Shown here: positions 8,351 to 16,566 of the stretch, in pieces
How the letters are laid out: every line of letters begins with the position of its first letter
How positions within the stretch are numbered: position 1 is the first letter of the stretch
Assembly: GCA_965205725.1 (NCBI GenBank)
Contig: OZ242189.1
Span: forward strand, 2,542,001 to 2,606,000
Direction of reading: 5' to 3'
DNA: 64,000 nucleotides
DNA from: G965205725 sp965205725
GTDB taxonomy: Bacteria > Pseudomonadota > Gammaproteobacteria > Pseudomonadales > Halieaceae
Notes under the pieces: model-generated
What the model saw: the letters and a program-made list of their open reading frames with translations, nothing else
Databases searched by the model: none
What the model was told of the DNA's origin: nothing
Program-made: the position numbers and the translations under genes

Positions 8351-8911
8351 TTATCGGGACGCCACCGCGTCCGTACTTAACCTGTCAGTTACATCAAAAA
8401 TCGTATAGGACAGGGCAATTGTCCCAATATCTTTGGGTAAATTCTGATCGACAATAAATTGCAGCGGCATTTCCGCTGACTCGCCTCCGTTCAGCGGCTG
8501 TTGCTCAAAACAGAAGCACTCTGTTTTGTGGAAATACGGCGCCGCCCGCGAGGGCGAAATACTGGGGATCGCCTGCGCGGTCATCCTTTGCGCTGCGTTA
8601 TTTCGCGCCAAAAACACGGTGTTATTTACCGCTCCGGGGTTCACTGTCAGCGTTGTTTCAGAGGGGCCAAACTCCCATGGCATACCGGCATTATTGGTGG
8701 CGACAAACAGAATATTCACCGTGCGCGATGTATCCACGGATATTTCCACCGCCTGGTAACGACTCCCCGAGGTCTTGCCGTTAATACCCAGTGCATCACA
8801 CAACACGTTATACAGGGGTACCATCACCACAAAAACAAACGCAAACATAGCGACAACCACCAGCGCCGACTTAAAGACGGTGCGATAGACGTTATTGGCG
8901 CTGGCTGTCAT
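8351..8911 (-). CDS. ctaG: Cytochrome c oxidase assembly protein CtaG/Cox11
   Basis: CtaG/Cox11 delivers copper to the CuB site of subunit I. The 186-residue protein has one N-terminal membrane helix (about residues 15-36) followed by the Cox11 domain, with YNVLCDALGINGKT and the copper motif ECFCFEQQPL (CFCF). The conserved NNTVFLARN-type and QPLNGGESAEMPLQFIVD stretches follow. It lies between coxA and coxC, but a 139-bp MITE-like element now separates it from coxA. Confidence 0.95.
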   Translation of the reverse strand: MTASANNVYRTVFKSALVVVAMFAFVFVVMVPLYNVLCDALGINGKTSGSRYQAVEISVDTSRTVNILFVATNNAGMPWEFGPSETTLTVNPGAVNNTVFLARNNAAQRMTAQAIPSISPSRAAPYFHKTECFCFEQQPLNGGESAEMPLQFIVDQNLPKDIGTIALSYTIFDVTDRLSTDAVASR

Positions 8912-8939
8912 GGCTTGGTCGGGCCTCTATATTTTATTT

Positions 8940-9078
8940 GAGACCTTTGCACGAAAGCCATTTCACCTGCATGCTGCGTTAAAATCGTACTCAATCGGTC
9001 ATTTATACCCATAAACTCCCTCATTCCGTGCGTTTTTGCCTTGCCTGAAAGTGAAATCATCTTCCGTGCAATGGTCTC
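8940..9078. mobile_element. MITE-like element, copy 1 (139 bp)
   Basis: The element begins GAGACCTTTGCACG and ends in the near-inverse CGTGCAATGGTCTC, giving imperfect terminal inverted repeats of about 26 bp. It has no coding capacity. It is flanked by TATTT at 8935-8939 and TATTT at 9079-9083, a clean 5-bp direct repeat. Copies 2 (17795-17933, inverted) and 3 (24564-24725) share its sequence. The TIRs resemble those of IS5-like elements, so a full-length IS elsewhere may mobilise it; that is inference. Confidence 0.85.
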
Positions 9079-10640
9079 TATTTAAGCTGCGGTGGAACCG
9101 AGAAGGTATGGAATGGCGCCGGTGTTGCAACGGTCCACTCAAGACCTTCTGCACCTTCCCAGATTTTCTCATCGCTGATCCGCTTACCTGCAACTATCGT
9201 AGCAATCACGTTGTATAGAAATAAAATCTGCGAACCGCCATAGATAAACGCGCCTATGCTGGACATCATGTTGAAGTCGGCGAATTGCAACGCATAGTCA
9301 GGTATGCGGCGAGGCATGCCGGCGAGACCTACAAAGTGCTGCGGGAAGAACGTCAGGTTAAAGCCAATGAATGAAATCCAGAAATGCGTTTTGCCCATGG
9401 TTTCGTTGTACATGCGGCCACACCACTTCGGCAACCAGTAGTAAACCGCAGCCGTCATTGAGAACACCGCGCCTGCCACCATGACATAGTGGAAGTGCGC
9501 AACCACAAAATAGCTGTCGTGGTACTGGAAGTCGTTGGGTGCAATAGACAGCATCAAACCGGTGAAGCCGCCCAAAGTAAACAACACAACGAAACCCATA
9601 CAAAACAGCATGGGTGTTTCAAACGTCATCGCGCCACGCCACATCGTGGTGATCCAGTTAAACACCTTCACCCCCGTTGGCACCGCAATCAGCATAGTGG
9701 CGTACATAAAGAACAGTTCACCCGCAATCGGCATGCCTACGGTGTACATGTGATGAGCCCAAACAATGAACGACAGGAATGCAATTGATGCCGTCGCGTA
9801 GACCATCGAGTCATAGCCAAATAAAGGCTTGCGCGCAAAGGTTGGAATAATCTGGGAAACCACTCCGAAGGCGGGCAAAATAATGATGTACACCTCGGGA
9901 TGACCGAAAAACCAGAAAATGTGCTGGAACAACACCGGATCACCGCCGCCAGCAGCAGAGAAGAAGCTGGTGCCGAAGTGGATATCCATTAACATCATGG
10001 TAACCGCGCCTGCCAACACCGGCATAACTGCAATCAACAGATAGGCTGTGATGAACCAGGTCCAAACAAACAGCGGCATTTTCATCCAGGTCATACCCGG
10101 TGCGCGCAGATTCCAGACGGTCGCAACAATATTAATCGAGCCCATAATTGAAGACAGGCCCAGAATGTGAACTCCAAAAATGAAGAAGGTAACCGTTGGT
10201 GGTGCATAGGTTGTCGACAAAGGCGCATAGAAGGTCCACCCAAAGGCTGGAGCGCCACCCTCCATAAACAGCGTTGATGCCAGCAGCAAAAAGGCTGGCG
10301 GCAGAATCCAGAAGCTCCAGTTATTCATTCGCGGCAAGGCCATATCTGGCGCCCCGATCATCATCGGAATCATCCAGTTAGCCAGGCCGACAAAGGCCGG
10401 CATAATCGCGCCAAATACCATGACCAGGCCATGCATAGTGGTCATTTGATTGAAGAACTCAGGGTTTACCAATTGCATACCGGGCTGAAACAGCTCAGCG
10501 CGAATAATCATGGCGAATGTTCCACCCAAAATAAACATGGCGAAACTGAACCACAGGTACAGGGTTCCAATATCTTTGTGGTTGGTGGCAAGCAACCAGC
10601 GCTTGAGACCCCTGGCAGGGCCGTGGTGATGATCTCCCAT
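9078..10640 (-). CDS. Cytochrome c oxidase subunit I
   Basis: The 520-residue catalytic subunit carries heme a, heme a3 and CuB in a 12-helix fold. Diagnostic stretches are TTMHGLVMVFGAIMPAF (heme a ligand His), WFFGHPEVYIIILPAFG (CuB His and cross-linked Tyr), VWAHHMYTVGM (two CuB His) and SYFVVAHFHYVM (heme a3 and heme a His). It starts MGDHHHGPARGLKRWL, 13 bp downstream of coxB. Its stop codon TAG (9078-9080) combines the last base of the MITE with the target duplication. Removing the element and one TATTT would restore a TAA at the same codon, so the protein is unchanged by the insertion. Confidence 0.98.
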   Translation of the reverse strand: MGDHHHGPARGLKRWLLATNHKDIGTLYLWFSFAMFILGGTFAMIIRAELFQPGMQLVNPEFFNQMTTMHGLVMVFGAIMPAFVGLANWMIPMMIGAPDMALPRMNNWSFWILPPAFLLLASTLFMEGGAPAFGWTFYAPLSTTYAPPTVTFFIFGVHILGLSSIMGSINIVATVWNLRAPGMTWMKMPLFVWTWFITAYLLIAVMPVLAGAVTMMLMDIHFGTSFFSAAGGGDPVLFQHIFWFFGHPEVYIIILPAFGVVSQIIPTFARKPLFGYDSMVYATASIAFLSFIVWAHHMYTVGMPIAGELFFMYATMLIAVPTGVKVFNWITTMWRGAMTFETPMLFCMGFVVLFTLGGFTGLMLSIAPNDFQYHDSYFVVAHFHYVMVAGAVFSMTAAVYYWLPKWCGRMYNETMGKTHFWISFIGFNLTFFPQHFVGLAGMPRRIPDYALQFADFNMMSSIGAFIYGGSQILFLYNVIATIVAGKRISDEKIWEGAEGLEWTVATPAPFHTFSVPPQLK

Positions 10641-10653
10641 ATCGAAGTTCTCC

Positions 10654-11802
10654 TTACTGACCTTGCTTGAAGTTGTAAACGTCTATCGGCTGCACCATAT
10701 CGCCCATATTGTTACCAAAGGCGTTGCGCTGATAGGTAACAACGGCGGCCAGATCGACATCGTTAAGCTGTCCACCAAAAGCCTGCATCGCTGTGCCAGG
10801 CACGCCATTTGCGACGGTATCAAGATGGGTGCTTACCTCGCCTATGGCAATTGGGCTGCCGGCAATCGCGGTTCCGACGCCGCCTTCACCACTGGCACCG
10901 TGACAGGCCAGGCAGGAGCGCACATACACCTCTTGTCCTCTGACAGCCAGGTCATCCAGGGTAAACATTTGAGCCATCAGAGCTTTAATTTCGGCCGCCC
11001 CTGCCCGTTTGTCAGACAGCCACTGATCGTATTCTCCCTGACTGACTACATTGACCACAATGGGCATGAAACCGTGGTCTTTCCCGCACAGCTCTGCGCA
11101 CTGGCCGCGATAAATGCCTTCTTCTTCAGCGCGGAACCAGGTTTCATTGACAAACCCGGGAATCGCGTCTCTCTTCACCGCAAGCTCTGGCACCCACCAG
11201 GCGTGAAGCACGTCATTGGCTGTAATCAGCAGCCGCACTTTTTTACCTACTGGCACAACAACCGGCTCATCGACTTCCAGCAGGTAGTGCTCACCCTTGA
11301 CTTTAGTGTTGTAAATTTCTTCTTGCGGAGTGCGCAGGTTGCTGAAGTAGGAGACATTTTCTCCCTCTTCCTGCAAATATTCGTATTTCCATTTCCACTG
11401 GTAACCAGTGACCAGGATATTCATGTCGGCATCACTGGTGTCATAGATGTCGATCAGCGTTGTGGTGGCGGGAACCGCCATTGCAAGCAGGATTAGAAAG
11501 GGAACCACCGTCCAGGCCACTTCCACTTTGGTGCTCTCGTGAAAAGTGGAGGGCGTAACGCCACGCGATTTGCGATGAGCGAAAATAGAGTAAAACATCA
11601 CTCCAAAAACCAATACCCCGATCACGACACAGATCCAGAAGATCAGCATGTGCAGGTCGTAAATGGTGGCGCCCAGTTCAGTAACACCTCTCGGCATATT
11701 GACCTGATTGACCTTGGAGCCATCAGCCCAGGCACTGGCGGCCAGCCATGTCAGCACAGGGCCAAGCGCCAGCCATTGAAGCCGCTTCGCTTTAGAACTC
11801 AT
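10654..11802 (-). CDS. Cytochrome c oxidase subunit II with C-terminal cytochrome c domain
   Basis: The 382-residue subunit II accepts electrons from cytochrome c. It has an N-terminal signal or helix (ALGPVLTWLAASAWA), two membrane helices around residues 45-65 and 88-115, and a cupredoxin domain. The CuA ligands are HAWWVPE and CAELCGKDHGFM. The extra C-terminal domain holds a heme c site CLACHG near residue 300 and a distal Met. The C-terminal cytochrome c makes this a caa3-like fusion, as in many pseudomonads. It is the first gene of the oxidase operon; the 441 bp upstream should hold its promoter. Confidence 0.96.
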   Translation of the reverse strand: MSSKAKRLQWLALGPVLTWLAASAWADGSKVNQVNMPRGVTELGATIYDLHMLIFWICVVIGVLVFGVMFYSIFAHRKSRGVTPSTFHESTKVEVAWTVVPFLILLAMAVPATTTLIDIYDTSDADMNILVTGYQWKWKYEYLQEEGENVSYFSNLRTPQEEIYNTKVKGEHYLLEVDEPVVVPVGKKVRLLITANDVLHAWWVPELAVKRDAIPGFVNETWFRAEEEGIYRGQCAELCGKDHGFMPIVVNVVSQGEYDQWLSDKRAGAAEIKALMAQMFTLDDLAVRGQEVYVRSCLACHGASGEGGVGTAIAGSPIAIGEVSTHLDTVANGVPGTAMQAFGGQLNDVDLAAVVTYQRNAFGNNMGDMVQPIDVYNFKQGQ

Positions 11803-12243
11803 TCCCGGTGTCTCCCGTTTTAACTATTATTTTTTCCCCACTGCTGAACAACGCTACCGCTGCTCAAGCGCAACCCTGCACTTAATTTAGCAACTTTAGC
11901 AACACTGGCAGAGAAGTTTAATACATTCTCTTCCGTGTTGTTGCGCACCGGCGCGAGTGACTTAAACTGAGTGCTAACCACAGTATAGGGCAAGCAATCC
12001 TCACTGCCAGATAATCCCATAACGCGGGGTGCAACAAAGGGTGCAACAAAGGGTGCGGCAATGCGACAAAGGGCCGCGATTATACAGAAATGCAGTGCAA
12101 AGGCCAGTCCACCTGTATCGCTGCTATTGTCTCTAAGCTACTGATTGTAAGGAGATTTGAGCTGCCTGCGGAGAATATTCCTGCGCAGTTAGCCGCTTTT
12201 GTGACTCGCTGTATTGAGCGCCGGTATAGACCTGGGCGCGGTC
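11803..12243 (-). promoter_or_regulatory. Upstream region of the cox operon
   Basis: This 441-bp gap separates yheV from coxB. On the minus strand a perfect TATAAT (12084-12079) follows TTCTG and is followed by a GC-rich discriminator CGCGG. No good -35 is visible at the right spacing, so activator dependence is possible. A start near 12070 would give a leader of roughly 270 nt that includes the 12-bp repeats at 12027-12050. An open frame of 66 codons at 11820-12020 has no family features, and I do not call it a gene. Confidence 0.4.
12027..12050. repeat. 12-bp tandem repeat upstream of coxB
   Basis: Two perfect copies of GGGTGCAACAAA are followed by a degenerate third (GGGTGCGGCAATGCGACAAAGGG). 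The array would lie in the 5' leader of the cox transcript if transcription starts at the TATAAT at 12079-12084. Confidence 0.85.
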
Positions 12244-12486
12244 TCAATCTGAATCACTCGTGTTGGAGGGGTCAAGCAGGGTAACAATCTCGGCGGCGGT
12301 TTCGCTGCGACGCGCCGCCGGACGATTGACCCGAGTACGCACTTCCCTGCCAACCCCGGTCACTGGCCGCTCATCGCCAAAGCCACATTTAACACATTCG
12401 CGCCGGTCCGTTTCTGTATCGACGACCAGCTTGTCTTGCTCACCACAACGAGGGCAGACAGCACCTGCTATAAAGCGGCGCGGCAT
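12244..12486 (-). CDS. yheV: YheV-type zinc-ribbon protein (DUF2387)
   Basis: This 80-residue protein has a zinc ribbon made of CPRCG near residue 11 and CVKCGFGDE near 33, spaced 19 residues apart, which is the DUF2387/YheV arrangement. The function is not established; a metal- or nucleic-acid-binding role is only suggested by the ribbon. The C-terminal half is polar and probably disordered. Its ATG directly abuts the aroE stop codon, so it is the last gene of the aroE unit. The long gap downstream marks the end of this unit. Confidence 0.85.
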   Translation of the reverse strand: MPRRFIAGAVCPRCGEQDKLVVDTETDRRECVKCGFGDERPVTGVGREVRTRVNRPAARRSETAAEIVTLLDPSNTSDSD

Positions 12487-13326
12487 CTACAACGCGGCCT
12501 GAAATTCAGCGCGAATAGCGGCAGTCACCGGGGCTGTCTGCGGCCGTTGTTTGCGCCAAATAAAGAAGGATTCGGCCGCCTGCTCGACCAGCATGCCCAA
12601 ACCATCTGCCACTGCCCAGGCGGCATTTTGCGCCGCCCAACGCATAAAAACAGTGGGCTGGGCGGCGTACATCATGTCGTAGCAACAACTGCGCTCAGTC
12701 AGGATGGCATCATCCAGCGGTGGCAACTCCCCCGCCAGACTTGCAGCGGTGCCGTTAATAATCAGCTCAAACTGACCGTCCTGCAATTGCTCAAACCCAC
12801 CCCCCTGAATGGGCCCCAGCTCGGCAAAAGTCACTGCCAGCTCCTGCGCTTTTTCGGGCGTGCGGTTGGCCACGGTCACACTTCTGGGCTGCTCCCGCAA
12901 AATTGACTCCAGCGCGCCGCGAACCGCCCCGCCAGCACCCAGCACCAGCACGCGACTACCGGCGACTTTCCACCCCAGATTCACCACCATATCGCGGATA
13001 AGGCCGACTCCGTCAGTGGTATCTCCCTGGATACCACCGCTAACATTCAGGTTTAGTGTATTGACCGCGCCCGCCCGCTGAGCGCGTGCGCTTAATTCAT
13101 CGGCAAAATTAAAGGCATCGGTTTTGAACGGCACAGTGACATTGGCACCGCTACCACCCCGCTCAAAAAACTGGCTCGCAGCGGCTGAAAATTCGCCTTG
13201 TTCTACCCGCACTGCGCGATAGTGCATGTCCTGCTTACACTGTTCGGCAAAAGCGGCGTAAATTTGCGGTGATTTACTGTGGCGCACGGGATTGCCAAAC
13301 ACCACATATCTGTCGCCGTCGCTCAC
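12487..13326 (-). CDS. aroE: Shikimate dehydrogenase
   Basis: AroE reduces 3-dehydroshikimate with NADPH in the pathway to chorismate. The 279-residue length is normal. The substrate-binding motif GNPVRHSKSP is at residues 11-20 and NVTVPFKTDAF carries the catalytic Lys. The Rossmann loop VLGAGGAVRGAL and VANRTPEKAQ bind NADPH. Its start overlaps the hemF stop by four bases, and yheV follows immediately. The hemF-aroE adjacency is typical for pseudomonads. Confidence 0.97.
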   Translation of the reverse strand: MSDGDRYVVFGNPVRHSKSPQIYAAFAEQCKQDMHYRAVRVEQGEFSAAASQFFERGGSGANVTVPFKTDAFNFADELSARAQRAGAVNTLNLNVSGGIQGDTTDGVGLIRDMVVNLGWKVAGSRVLVLGAGGAVRGALESILREQPRSVTVANRTPEKAQELAVTFAELGPIQGGGFEQLQDGQFELIINGTAASLAGELPPLDDAILTERSCCYDMMYAAQPTVFMRWAAQNAAWAVADGLGMLVEQAAESFFIWRKQRPQTAPVTAAIRAEFQAAL

Positions 13327-14240
13327 GCTGTGATGTCCAGCCAGTTTCGGCTCTGTAGAAAGTGGTCAGTGAGGCGGGCTTCTTCACTGCCCTCGGGTGC
13401 CCGATAGCCATATTCCCAGCGCACCAGCGGCGGCAGCGACATTAAAATCGACTCTGTGCGCCCGTCCGACTGCAAACCAAACAGGGTACCCCGATCAAAT
13501 ACCAGATTGAACTCTGCATAGCGACCCCGTCGATACAGTTGAAACTGCCGCTCTCGATCACTCCAGGGGCGCTGCCTGCGCCGCTCTACAATCGGCATGT
13601 AGGCGGGCAGATATGAATCCCCGACCGCCTGCACAAATTTAAAGGTAGTCTCGAAATCCCACTGGTTGAGGTCGTCAAAAAACAACCCGCCGACACCGCG
13701 CAGTTCATCGCGATGTCGCAGATAAAAGTACTCATCACACCACTGCTTGAACCGTCCATATAGTTCGTCACCGAACGGGGCACAGGCTTGTGCGGCGATG
13801 CTGTGCCAGTGTACGCAATCTTCCTCAAAACCATAACAGGGAGTCAGGTCATAACCACCACCGAACCACCACACCGGCTCTTCGCCATCTTTTTCCGCAA
13901 CAAAAAGACGCACATTGGCGTGACTGGTCGGCACATAGGGGTTAGCGGGGTGCACAACCAGAGAGACGCCCATTGCACGATAGCGACGCCCTGCAAGCTC
14001 TGGTCGCTGAACCGACGCCGCTGCAGGCAGTGAGTCGCCCGTTATATGAGAAAAATTGACCCCCGCTTTTTCAAAAACACTGCCGTCGCTAAGCACTCTG
14101 GAACGGCCGCCACCGCCGCCAGGTCGCTGCCACTCGTCTAGCTGAAATTGCCCGCCATCGATTTCTTCCAGCTTTTCACAAATACGCGATTGCAGCCCGA
14201 GAAGGTAGCTCTTCACCTGTTCAACCAATGCTTCGGTCAT
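13323..14240 (-). CDS. hemF: Oxygen-dependent coproporphyrinogen III oxidase
   Basis: HemF converts coproporphyrinogen III to protoporphyrinogen IX using O2, in cytoplasmic heme biosynthesis. The 305-residue protein shows the family signatures GVNFSHITGDSLPAAASV, SLVVHPANPYVPTSHANVRL, and WWFGGGYDLTPCYGFEEDC. The C-terminal part FDRGTLFGLQSDGRTESILMSLPPLVRWEYGY is also diagnostic. It sits 15 bp downstream of tsaC and overlaps aroE. Aerobic heme synthesis fits with the cytochrome oxidase locus nearby, though the two are separate transcription units. Confidence 0.97.
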   Translation of the reverse strand: MTEALVEQVKSYLLGLQSRICEKLEEIDGGQFQLDEWQRPGGGGGRSRVLSDGSVFEKAGVNFSHITGDSLPAAASVQRPELAGRRYRAMGVSLVVHPANPYVPTSHANVRLFVAEKDGEEPVWWFGGGYDLTPCYGFEEDCVHWHSIAAQACAPFGDELYGRFKQWCDEYFYLRHRDELRGVGGLFFDDLNQWDFETTFKFVQAVGDSYLPAYMPIVERRRQRPWSDRERQFQLYRRGRYAEFNLVFDRGTLFGLQSDGRTESILMSLPPLVRWEYGYRAPEGSEEARLTDHFLQSRNWLDITA

Positions 14241-14255
14241 AAATCTGTTACCGCC

Positions 14256-14819
14256 CTAGGCAGGGACTGCGGCACGTATTAGCCTGCCGCTTTCCAAATC
14301 ACGAATAGTGGATGGCGCCCGCGAACCGCCAAGTTTACCCGGCATAATAGTGTCCAGACGCGAGCCGAAATAACGCCGCACCTGAAACATCTCGGTGGCC
14401 GCTTGTGCGCGAGTGACATTCGCCGAAGTTGACACGAGCGGGCCGCCCACTGCACTGCACAAGGCCGCCACCACGGGGTGAGCACTGACACGCAAGGCAA
14501 TAGTAGCAAACTCTCCACTGAGCCAGTGGGGTACTCTGCCGCGATGAGGGACTAACCAGGTGTTCGGCCCTGGCCACGACTGCTGCAGCGTATGCTGCCT
14601 GTCTGCTGGAAGGTCTTCCAGTAGCCAGGCCAACTGCTGCCAGTCTCCGGCGACTAGAATCAGGCCTTTGCTGAGGGAGCGCCGTTTGAGCGTCAGCAAT
14701 CGCTGTATGGCATCTGGCTGAAAGGGATCACAACCCAGGCCCCAGACCGCCTCGGTGGGATAGGCAATGACCCCGCCGGCCGCAACCGACTCAGCGGCCA
14801 GGCGCAGTCTGAAATTCAA
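14256..14819 (-). CDS. tsaC: Threonylcarbamoyl-AMP synthase (YrdC/TsaC)
   Basis: TsaC makes threonylcarbamoyl-AMP from threonine, bicarbonate and ATP, the first step of t6A modification at position 37 of ANN-decoding tRNAs. The 187-residue length matches the short bacterial TsaC form without a Sua5 domain. The motifs GGVIAYPTEAVWGLGCDPF, KRRSLSKGLILVA and STSANVTRAQAATE are present. It lies 3 bp downstream of purE and 15 bp upstream of hemF. Confidence 0.95.
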   Translation of the reverse strand: MNFRLRLAAESVAAGGVIAYPTEAVWGLGCDPFQPDAIQRLLTLKRRSLSKGLILVAGDWQQLAWLLEDLPADRQHTLQQSWPGPNTWLVPHRGRVPHWLSGEFATIALRVSAHPVVAALCSAVGGPLVSTSANVTRAQAATEMFQVRRYFGSRLDTIMPGKLGGSRAPSTIRDLESGRLIRAAVPA

Positions 14820-14822
14820 ATG

Positions 14823-15326
14823 TCAGCTACCCAGCCTGGTTTGCAGGGCAGCGTCTTTAGCCATCACTGCCTGTGCATTTGCAGCTCGCTCATCGCGTAA
14901 ACGCTGGGCCAGCGCAGCGTCGCAACCTGCCAGAATTTGTGCGGCAAGATAGGCTGCATTCCTGGCGCCAGCCTTGCCGATAGCAACCGTCGCGACGGGA
15001 ATGCCCGCAGGCATTTGCACGGTGGACAACAGCGCATCGAGCCCGTCAAGTGAGGCCGCCAGGGGCACGCCTATTACCGGTTTTACTGTGGCAGCCGAGA
15101 CCGCGCCAGCCAAGTGAGCGGCCATGCCCGCCGCACATATAAAAGCGCCACAGCCACGCGCATCGGCGTCGATCACATAGTTATGCGTGGCCTCTGGCGT
15201 GCGGTGGGCTGAAGTGATTTTTGCCTCGAAGGAAACCTCCAGCTTCTCAAGCACATCAAACGATGCCTCCATGACGGGCAAGTCCGAATCCGAGCCCATC
15301 AATACTGCCACAAATGCCTGACTCAT
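14823..15326 (-). CDS. purE: N5-carboxyaminoimidazole ribonucleotide mutase
   Basis: PurE class I interconverts N5-CAIR and CAIR in purine synthesis. The motifs GSDSDLPVMEAS and ITSAHRTPEATH carry the catalytic Ser and His. The reading frame stays open upstream to 15407, but I choose ATG at 15326 (MSQAFVAVLMGSD). It gives the normal 167 residues and is preceded by GGAG, whereas the extension has no homologous look. The usual partner purK is not adjacent. It is transcribed with tsaC-hemF-aroE. Confidence 0.95.
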   Translation of the reverse strand: MSQAFVAVLMGSDSDLPVMEASFDVLEKLEVSFEAKITSAHRTPEATHNYVIDADARGCGAFICAAGMAAHLAGAVSAATVKPVIGVPLAASLDGLDALLSTVQMPAGIPVATVAIGKAGARNAAYLAAQILAGCDAALAQRLRDERAANAQAVMAKDAALQTRLGS

Positions 15327-15419
15327 AAGTTTTACTCCGTGGCCGACTCCGGCCAGCGTCAATAGCGGAAAAGCGCGAAATTTATACCCTGGCGCAAGGA
15401 ATCGCAAGTGACCGCCTTG

Positions 15420-16517
15420 TCAACAGCGAGAATATCGGCCATCCCGATTTTCCAACAGGCCCAACAACTGCATCTCCGTTACCAGGCTCATTGTCGTTGC
15501 GGCGGGCGTATTGCCGTGGGTTACCAGTTCATCCAGGCTCATGCTATCGCCGCCAATAAGCTCCAGCAAAGCCCGCTGGCCCGATTCGAGCGTTGGTGAT
15601 TCCTGCGTCGGCAGTGCATTCGCATCCAGACACCCGGCCATTGCCGCCAGTTCAGGCACAATGTCATCCGGGCTGTCGACCAATTGCGCACCTTCTTTGA
15701 GCAGCGCATTACAACCCTGACCCTGCGCGTGGTAGATGGAGTGTGGCAGTGCGAATACCTCACGATTTTGCTCCAGGGCCATCCGGGCGGTTATCAGTGA
15801 GCCTGAGCGCGACGCAGCCTCGATAACCAACACACCCAAACTCAAGCCGCTGATGATTCTATTGCGCTGTGGAAAGCGCTCGCGCAAGGGGCGACTTCCC
15901 AATGGAAACTCAGTGATCAAAACACCGTGCTCAAGAATTCTGTCTGCTAACGGCCTGTGCCGTCGCGGATAACACTGATCCAGCCCGGTCGCCACTACCG
16001 CCACCGTCGCGCCTTTTGCGTCCAACGCTGCGCTGTGAGCCGCGCCATCAATACCCAGAGCGAGACCACTGCAAATGCCGAGGCCAGACTCCACCAAAGC
16101 GGTACAAAGTTCCGCAGTCGCACGACGGCCAGCAGCACTGGCTTTACGGCTGCCAACAACGGCAAGATAGGGATATTGCAGCAGCGCTGTATTACCCCGG
16201 GCAAATAGCAGCGCGGGCGGGTCCGGAATTTCCTTTAACAGGGGCGGGTAAGCCGGGCAGTCCATCGACAGGGTTATCGCTTCGAGCGAGCGCAATTTGC
16301 ACTGCTGCTGTCGCGCTGCAGCTAAAAGCTCGCGTTGCCAACCCCTGCGGCGGCTTACCGTAGCCCGCTTGACTCCCTGCTGCAACCACGCCCTGGCGCT
16401 GGCCTGTAAGATGTCGAGGGGGTTTTCAGAAATATTGCGGAGCTTTAGCAGGGTTCGGCTATTGCCGACTGCAATAGCTTGCAACACCAGCCAATATTGC
16501 TCAGTTTCCTTGTCCAT
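15420..16517 (-). CDS. dprA: DNA-processing protein DprA
   Basis: DprA loads RecA on incoming single-stranded DNA during natural transformation. The 365-residue protein has the Rossmann-like core (YLAVVGSRKASAAGRRATAEL, GLGICSGLALGIDGAAHSAAL, GVLVIEAASRSGSLITARMALEQNREVFALPH) and a C-terminal winged-helix domain. It begins MDKETEQYWLVLQAIAVG. It lies between the LysM gene and purE, the common arrangement in this group, where dprA accompanies housekeeping genes. On its own it does not show that the organism is competent. Confidence 0.95.
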   Translation of the reverse strand: MDKETEQYWLVLQAIAVGNSRTLLKLRNISENPLDILQASARAWLQQGVKRATVSRRRGWQRELLAAARQQQCKLRSLEAITLSMDCPAYPPLLKEIPDPPALLFARGNTALLQYPYLAVVGSRKASAAGRRATAELCTALVESGLGICSGLALGIDGAAHSAALDAKGATVAVVATGLDQCYPRRHRPLADRILEHGVLITEFPLGSRPLRERFPQRNRIISGLSLGVLVIEAASRSGSLITARMALEQNREVFALPHSIYHAQGQGCNALLKEGAQLVDSPDDIVPELAAMAGCLDANALPTQESPTLESGQRALLELIGGDSMSLDELVTHGNTPAATTMSLVTEMQLLGLLENRDGRYSRC

Positions 16518-16566
16518 AGATCATCCTTTGATCTCACTGTTGGGCACCGCTAGTCCTGGGGGTCTG

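Noticed and set aside
11820..12020. 66-codon open frame upstream of coxB on the minus strand
   Set aside because: It has no recognisable motif, no ribosome-binding site that stands out, and lies in the expected leader region of the cox operon.
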